Shown here one piece after another: positions 58,140 to 64,000 of a stretch of 64,000 nt of DNA. Source of the DNA: Okapia johnstoni. Taxonomy: Eukaryota; Chordata; Mammalia; Artiodactyla; Giraffidae. The notes under the pieces are model-generated. The model saw nothing but the letters and a program-made list of their open reading frames with translations, ran no database searches and was not told the origin of the DNA. The stretch spans positions 31,128,001 through 31,192,000 of the forward strand of contig CM044311.1 of NCBI GenBank assembly GCA_024291935.2, read 5' to 3'. The position numbers and the translations under genes were made by a program. Within the stretch, counting starts at the first letter, position 1; every line of letters starts with the position of its first letter.

Positions 58140-58520
58140 GTTGGTCCTTTCCCAGTTTAGTCGTGGAAAGCATAATGTCCCAGCAACCCCAAGTGACAAT
58201 ATGGGTGGAGTATTGTCAACCAGGGAAGTTCACATGAGCCTTGAGTTTCAGAGTCTTTATTAGGGGTCTGTCACCCAGATGTGGTTGACTGCCTGCATGG
58301 CTGACCCAATTTCTGACCCTTCCTGAAGGTGAGCTGATATTGTATGACTCCAAGTCCCCATGTCATATTGTTAGACTTTTTGGAAGAGCCTCCGGCCTCC
58401 AGGTAATCAAAGACATTTTATCAAATGGGACATTCTAGAGCTTAGAGATTGCCTCTTAGGAGTTCAGGGCAGACGTTGCAGTTCTCTTTGGGCAAGATCA
58501 AATTCTTTATTTCACATCTT
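58140..58520. mobile_element. LTR-like relic, probably ERVL/MaLR type (tentative)
   Basis: The order AGTCTTTATTAGGGGTCTGT (which holds AATAAA on the minus strand), CATGGCTGACCCAATTTCTG, then GAAGAGCCTCCGGCC, GGGACATTCTAGAGC and TTAGGAGTTCAGGGCAGACG recalls old mammalian solo LTRs. I do not see internal retroviral genes or clean terminal inverted ends. The family and borders are uncertain. Confidence 0.35.
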
Positions 58521-59019
58521 AGTTTTTGGAAGAAGTAGTAAGTTTGTACTTGTATAGTGCTTAGTATCTAGCTACTTCGTAGCTGTTATTATTTAGAGGG
58601 CATGGGTTTTCACCTGAGTTGTTCATTGCTCAGTTGTCTGAGTTGTCTTTCCACTCTTAGTAAGTGCTCCATAGTCACTTGCTGAAGGAGTGAACAGTTC
58701 ATCTCCACCTGTCCCCGGTACCCATGGAGCTGACTCTGCTTCTCTCTCTGAGTGTGCTTCCATTCAGTCTAACCATGCCACTGAATGTCACACTGACTCC
58801 CCATATAGGAAGTCCAAGGATCTCATGAACAGAAGGTTCCATGTGCTTGCACAGCAGCTTACCTTACTGAAATGGCAGTGCCTCCATCTGGGCTGCACAG
58901 GGACATCACAGGAGGAATATTTTCAAATAACAGTTCTGGGCTTCCCTTCCAAGGATTCTGTTCATATTGACCCATGAAGTGCACAACACACTTATAAATA
59001 TTATATATCCTTAATTGCA

Positions 59020-59150
59020 GCGGTCTTGAATGCTACGTCCCATGGCTTGCGGGATCTTAGCTCCCTGACCAGAGATTGAACTCGGACCCTCAGCAGTGAA
59101 AATGCTGAGTCCAAACTGCTGGAACAGCAAAGGCTTTCCACTGGTGGTCT
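59020..59150 (-). mobile_element. CHR-type SINE
   Basis: CCCATGGCTTGCGGGATCTT, AGCTCCCTGACCAGAGATTG, AACTCGGACCCTCAGCAG, GGAACAGCAAAGGC. Antisense head of a cetartiodactyl CHR SINE. A poly(A) run follows at about 59174-59187. Confidence 0.75.
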
Positions 59151-59550
59151 TTTAAGCAATTTGTACCGAGGCCAAAAAAAAAAAAAATTGTCTAAACATA
59201 CGCCATATTCCCTCTTTAATGACAGTAACAAATAACAGGCTTGCTTTCCTTCAGCATATTATGGTTTAGGGAAAAACTCCTAAGTAGTCACAAAACAAGC
59301 CAACTGGACTCTAGGGTCCAGCTGTGCATTTTGCTACCCATGTCAGTTGAAACTTAAGTCGCTTAAATTTGAACTTCACTTTTCTAAATTCTGAAGGAGA
59401 GATGGTAATATTTGTGTCTACTTCACAAGGTTAGGATTAGAGTTACCCACTCGTTGCAGCTGGTTTGTTTAGCATACCTGATGTTCTAAATGCACAGTGC
59501 TAAGGTGCCTTTGAGGCGCCTTCTGCCTTTGAGGTATTTAAGACTTTGAT

Positions 59551-59778
59551 GGGGCTTCCCAGGTGGCACTAGTGGTAAAGAACCTGCCTGCCAATGCAGG
59601 AGACATAAAAGATGCGAGTTTGATCCCTGGGTTGGGAAGATCCCCTGGGGGAGGGCATGACAACCCACTCTAGTATTCTTGCCTTGGAGAATCCCATGGA
59701 CAGAGGAGCCTGGCCAGCTACCATCATAGGGATGCACAGAGTCGTCCGACTGAGGCGACTTAACCGCAGCAGCAGGGT
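59551..59778 (+). mobile_element. Bov-A2-type SINE
   Basis: GGGGCTTCCCAGGTGGCACT, AGTGGTAAAGAACCTGCCTG, TTGATCCCTGGGTTGGGAAG, TCCGACTGAGGCGACTTAAC, GCAGCAGCAG. Sense orientation. The same GGCACTAGTGG head variant recurs in the SINE at 63830, so the two belong to one subfamily. Confidence 0.94.
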
Positions 59779-60401
59779 AAAACAGATGCAAAAATAAGTA
59801 GCCAGGATACAAAGTAGCCATTCCTCCCCTACACTATATTAAAGCGGAAACAACTGCCAGCCTGATTCCTGGAAGATTATGCAAGAAGAAAGCCTGGTAG
59901 AGCAGAGGATGGGCTGGTTGGAGGGAGAGGGTGTTTGCATTAGGTTTTCGTGTGATATCTTTTCTTCATAAGGGTCAGCAGGTGACATGGGTTACACAGG
60001 CTTAGCAGAACTTATACAGGAAACTGGGAACATAATTATGTTCTTTTTGGACCAAAAAAAAGAAAAAATCAGATTTAAATAGATATTTGTGACGAATATT
60101 CCTGTTCTCCTTTGTGTGATATATTTGAACAAAAAATGCTAGGACTGTGCGTTTTCTCTGTGTATCATCCCATAAATACCCATAAAAGAATGTGCTGATC
60201 TATATTGTTGTTATAGTTTTGGCAAGTCATATACGCATAGCCCATTGTCTCTGCTGAAATGTAAAAACAGCACAGTAAGCTCCAAAATTAAAGGAAAATG
60301 AGAAGACGAAATGAGTTACCATCGCATGCTGTTTAATTCTAATTACAATTTTGTGGAATGCTAATCCATCCTTCTTTTTTTTCTTCCCGTTTGAATCCCA
60401 G

Positions 60402-60607
60402 GCATGTTCAAAGCAATAATCAACCTCCGCAGCCCCCAGTTCCACCATTAGGTTACATGTCTGGAGCCTTGATTTCCGATTTAGAAACAGATGTTCCAGA
60501 CGATGATGCTGATGATGAAGAGGAAGCTTTAGAAATCCCCAGACCCCTGCGAGCGCTAGAGCAGACACCTGGATCCAGTACGGACAATCTAGAGAGCTCA
60601 GTGACAG
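60402..60607 (+). CDS. ROBO2: ROBO2 exon: CC3 polyproline motif and acidic block
   Basis: 206 nt: one base completing Trp, 68 codons, and one base of a split Gly codon. The acceptor is TTGAATCCCAG and the donor is G|GTAACA. The peptide starts HVQSNNQPPQPPVPPLGYMS, whose polyproline run (60420-60455) corresponds to CC3, the region linked to srGAP binding in the ROBO family. Then come GALISDLETDVPDDDADDEE and EALEIPRPLRALEQTPGSST, ending NLESSVT. LEQTPGSS and LESSVTG are shared with ROBO1 (LEQTPASS). The next exon, expected to continue after SSVTG, is not found before 64000, so the C-terminus lies outside. Confidence 0.96.
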
Positions 60608-62514
60608 GTAACAGAACTGATTTCATAGGAATAACTGACCCATTTGTCACATGAAAAATGCCTCGAAAATCAAATACTTTCTTATGTAAGACTTATTCCA
60701 CTCCATCTATTTCGGTGACATTTTTAATATGTTAATATTAAGCACAAAATTCAAAAAGGATTTGGAAATACTTTTGCTTTGCTGCAAAATGATAAGAAAA
60801 TTCATGAATTTTAAAAAGCTTTAAAGACATGAAAGAAAACTCAATTATATACAGGGCTTTCATGAAAAGTTCATTCTACTAGGGAACCAAGTCTATTACA
60901 TAAAAACCTTGACTTTTAGAAATGATATATTTTGTATATCAGGAGCAACATATGAAGAGAATACAGTCTTAAAACGCTTCTTAGTATTTTACCCTGTAAA
61001 ATCATTCACTGATGAAAATAAGCCAGTCTTCAGAATAAGCCTCTTTAAGGTTGCACAAGGTATTATTTTTAGAGTGGGGAAGATGGAAAGCAAGATAAAC
61101 TATAACTTTATGCATTTCATATTGTTGATCCAATAATTGCTGCTGTCCCAAGAAATACAGTTATTTTTGCAGTTTACCCTTTTGCCTTCCTGTGGCCTCC
61201 TTCACCAAGTTTAAGGCTGCAATTGGTATTCCCCTAGGATGATCCCAGGATTGCATCCTATTTCCAAGGATGTAAATTTATCAAATTGTATTGAAAAAAA
61301 CTTAAATCCTAGTGTTATCACAGTGACTAAAGAGAAAAGTAAAAGTTTGGTCCTTCTAGTCAAGTAAATATCCATTCTTTGATACACACACACAGGTGCC
61401 TTTTACCTGGCTATAAAGATGTACCTGCTACAAATGTTTACCTCTGTATATCATTGGGTTCTTCAGCAAACCTACCCATTTCTGTATTTACCTTCATGAC
61501 ACCCTTCATTCTGGGAGGCCTTTTACCACATTTCCATTTAATTCATTTTTACTCCAACAGCTTCTTAATTTGCACTGATTTTACACTGCATGTTACAGTT
61601 CAGAAAAACTGGCGGGAACTACTTTATGACAGTGATGAAGAAGCATGAGTACCTACATGTTTCCCCTGCATGACTTCCTGAATTACACAATGTAATACAC
61701 AAGCCTCCACTTTTCAGGTTTTCTTTTTTCACCTGGGGGCTGTCTGCTTGCCGAGCTAATTAAGATTTAAGAACTCCTGTGATTTGAAATCCAGATCCAA
61801 CTGAAGGTGGCAGAGCAAAAGTTTAAATCGTTGAATGCAGAGAGCTAACTTATTAGTGCAATATTATGTTAAGCCCCTTTGCCTGAATTTCTAGCATAAT
61901 CTCCTTCAGGGTAAAATTCTGCATATTTTTGCATATCTCACTAATGATACTGAACTCTTCTCAATTAGGAATGCAGTAAAAAAAAATGGCAGTGATAAAA
62001 GTCAGCCATAGCCTATGTAGTTCTTTTATTAAATATTATAATGTCGAAGTGGGTATATATAAATCAGGAGAATGTCATTTTGAACTTTTACATGCTTGCC
62101 TACTAATATGTTTCACTATCCAATGTGACTGTGGTTAAAAACAATCTGAATTTCTCCTTGAAGTTAGTATAACGTTCATTTCAAATGAAGCTTTTATTGC
62201 TAAGAAAAACTTTTTTTTTCCTACTTGAAGTCACTGTTTAATTACTGCCACATATAAAACCCTCAGTGTGTTTAGATATGTATTCATGATAAATTTATCC
62301 TATAAATAATGTTTCTCCTTAGTAAAAGAAGTTGCAGTCTACACCAAAGAAGCCAAGTAGAAACTCTTTTTCTTTCTTTCTTTTTTTTTTGGCTTTACAA
62401 TAACTTTGTGGGGAAGGTATGATCAAAGATTTAACCTGCTCTCTAACATGAAAGTGTAATTTAAGTAAATATGTTAAAAATAAAAGTAAATTTAAAAAAA
62501 AAATGATGTATGTG

Positions 62515-62600
62515 TACCGAAGAGTGTGTGTGTCTAAAAATCTAGATAGGGTTTGTGAGTATGTGTAAAGTGTGTGTGTGTCTATGTAAGAGTATGTATA
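62515..62600. repeat. TG/TGTA-rich low-complexity sequence
   Basis: GAGTGTGTGTGTCTAAAAAT, GTGAGTATGTGTAAAGTGTG, TGTGTGTCTATGTAAGAGTA. A degenerate TG microsatellite region that explains the Tyr/Thr/His-rich chance frame on the other strand. Confidence 0.8.
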
Positions 62601-63559
62601 TAAGCGTAAATAGGATTGTGAGTGTAGCAGACCATGTGGGTACACATATATTTGTACGTGGGGATGGCCCTGAGATGAATGTATGTACGGATCAAATGCT
62701 ATAGAAATCAGCATGCTAATGGCTATTGCTCTAACGTGTTTATGTTTTCTTCAGACGCTCAAGGCTAGCTTAATGGTGCTAAATGAGGTGTGCAATAAAA
62801 CAGAAACCCTTTCCATTTGTTTTTATGTTTTTAAGATGGTAAGTGCCCGCAGAGAGGATTCTGATCTTACCGTCAGTCACTTTGAGTTCCAAATTTCTGT
62901 GTAGTGCAAGTAAATCATTTCTTTCCTCTGAATTCTCTATTTTCATTTTCATAAGCATAATGACCATTTTTTATGAACTAGAACTAAGTTATGTTCCAAT
63001 CTTTAAATATTAAAGCCAACGGAAATGGAAGTCCAGTGATAACACAGAGATGGGCTAGTAATTAGCCTATATGTAAAATTATTTAGAATTTTACTTCTGA
63101 AATATGTTGTATTCCGACAGCTGCCACATTAAGGAACATCAGCAGTTAGCCAGGCACAGAGCCTATGTTTGTAAAGAAATAAGTATATTATTTTCAGATA
63201 TTTTCTTAACAACTAATCTATGAGGGACTTTAAAAAGTTTGAAATAATGCTTCATGAATGAAAAAAGCCAAGAAGAGAGGAAAATATCAGTAATTCTATA
63301 GCTCATAATGCCAGGAGAGCTTGCTAAGGTCCCTAGTCATCCCATAATGACCTCACCCTCATGACCTCATCTAAATTTAAATATCTCCCGAAGGCTCCAC
63401 CTCAAAATACCAGAACATTATGGGTTAAAGCTTCAACATGAATTTTAGGGGCATGTTACCGTTCAGTTCATAATACTCAGGAATGGAAAATATATTTGGA
63501 AATCTGTTATTTATTTCCACAGCAAATATTTATTGAAAATCTATTCCTTCCAACTGCTT

Positions 63560-63740
63560 GGCTAGAAATTTAGATTTGATAATAATAGTAATAATAGCAA
63601 CTTGCCCATATACAGCCCTTAGTATGTGCAGGGCACTCTTCTAAACAGTTGGCGGTTTTTGGTATGAGTGGCTTTGTGAGCTAAGAAACTTTCTTACATT
63701 TTAAAGGGTTATAAGTAAACAAGAAAAAAAATCATGAGGG
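63560..63740 (+). repeat. MIR-like SINE fragment
   Basis: AATAATAGTAATAATAGCAA, TTAGTATGTGCAGGGCACTC and TTCTAAACAGTTGGC follow the start of MIR (taataatagctaacatttattg ... actatgtgccaggcactgttctaagcg). Confidence 0.65.
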
Positions 63741-63829
63741 AGGCAGCAAAACCTCCCTCATACTAATAAAATATTTAGTATCTAGGACATGACTGAGAGA
63801 CTAATACTTGACCTGAGCACCTTATAGAA

Positions 63830-64000
63830 ACACTTCCCAGGTGGCACTAGTGGTAAAGAACCTGCCTGCCAATGCAGGAGATGTAAAAGACATGGGTTTG
63901 ATCCCTGGGTCAGGAAGATGCCCTGGAGGAGGGCATGGCAATCCACTCAGTACTCTCGCCTGGAGAATCCCATGGACAGAGGAGCCTGGCAGGCTACAGT
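63830..64000 (+). mobile_element. Bov-tA SINE, cut by window end
   Basis: CACTTCCCAGGTGGCACTAG, AAGAACCTGCCTGCCAATGC, AGATGCCCTGGAGGAGGGCA, GACAGAGGAGCCTGGCAGGC, then the window ends inside the 3' half (CTACAGT). Confidence 0.94.

Larger units (their letters stand above)
57297..60401 (+). other. ROBO2: 3.1 kb ROBO2 intron
   Basis: Runs from GTAATT to TTGAATCCCAG. It holds a MIR, an antisense SINE, an LTR-like relic, a CHR SINE and a sense SINE. The 58521-59019 and 59779-60401 stretches show no recognised feature. Confidence 0.85.
1..64000 (+). other. ROBO2: ROBO2 gene, internal part (ten coding exons plus introns)
   Basis: Ten exons on the + strand translate into consecutive parts of the axon-guidance receptor ROBO2, which binds SLIT proteins and steers neurons and other migrating cells. 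The visible part begins in the third FN3 domain, crosses the membrane once and covers most of the cytoplasmic tail. I assign ROBO2 rather than ROBO1 because the tail reads NYAVTFQRGDGG after the membrane and DVLPPVPGQGDKTATM before the first tyrosine motifs. From memory, ROBO1 has quite different text there. Every exon pair joins in a consistent phase and the joined frame stays open for 1683 nt. Promoter, start codon, Ig domains, stop codon and polyA site are outside the window. The introns are long and repeat-rich, which is usual for this very large gene. Confidence 0.95.
60608..64000 (+). other. ROBO2: ROBO2 intron (3' end outside window)
   Basis: Begins GTAACA. It holds a CA run near 61383-61394, TG-rich low-complexity sequence, a MIR-like stretch and a SINE cut by the window end. 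I searched for the next tail exon (Ser-rich or QRPRPTSP-type coding text) and did not find it. Confidence 0.8.

Noticed and set aside
62319..62714. 131-codon minus-strand frame rich in Tyr, Thr, His
   Set aside because: Explained by the TG/TA-rich low-complexity sequence read on the other strand.
62815..62850. TTTTTAAG followed by AT|GGTAAG, looking like a tiny exon
   Set aside because: Only two or three bases would lie between acceptor and donor, with no coding meaning and no family support.
1..64000. tRNA genes suggested by tRNA-like box A/B segments
   Set aside because: All such segments fall inside SINE heads. None can fold as an intact tRNA that I can see.
1..64000. CRISPR arrays, operons or bacterial-type regulatory sites
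   Set aside because: The window is mammalian nuclear DNA. The regular repeats present are microsatellites and interspersed elements.

Overview
This window is a piece of a ruminant (bovid-type) nuclear genome. The evidence is the repeat content: many Bov-tA/Bov-A2 tRNA-derived SINEs, several RTE-type BovB LINEs, CHR-type SINEs and ruminant L1 3' ends, in AT-rich sequence. I cannot tell cattle from sheep, goat or another bovid by eye.

The only protein-coding gene I can support is ROBO2 (roundabout guidance receptor 2), on the + strand. Ten coding exons are visible, all with AG/GT splice borders and matching phases: 2692-2816, 7277-7448, 22348-22530, 32487-32529, 33970-34097, 38801-39082, 39466-39591, 44653-44809, 57036-57296 and 60402-60607. 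Spliced together they give 1683 nt of open frame. It starts inside the gene, at the third fibronectin type III domain, and continues through the juxtamembrane segment, the single transmembrane helix and most of the cytoplasmic tail. The tail shows motifs corresponding to CC0, CC1, CC2 and CC3. The signal peptide, Ig domains, first two FN3 domains, C-terminal end, promoter and polyadenylation site lie outside. The 126-nt exon at 39466-39591 is phase-symmetric and matches an alternatively spliced cytoplasmic insert of ROBO2.

The rest is intron (about 97 percent) with layered transposon insertions. From 1 to 7.3 kb: MIR, SINEs and two BovB 3' ends facing each other as a long inverted repeat. From 8 to 15.5 kb: a nearly continuous block of antisense L1 and a 2.2 kb antisense BovB with a SINE inside it. 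From 15.8 to 22.1 kb: SINEs and a decayed sense BovB. The 22.5-32.5 kb intron holds one L1 3' end and a sense BovB. The 39.6-57 kb region has an unusual inverted SINE pair, the best-preserved BovB reverse transcriptase frame (332 codons), L1 and L2 fragments. From 57 kb to the end: SINEs, CHR and an LTR-like relic.

I found no novel multi-gene system, no RNA gene, no CRISPR array and no second host gene. The observations most worth checking are structural: a 43-bp perfect inverted duplication 1.2 kb apart, which looks like a templated insertion; the BovB foldback; a sense-plus-antisense SINE composite inside one target-site duplication; a perfect 16-bp-stem hairpin; and a phase-compatible exon-like stretch at 37934.
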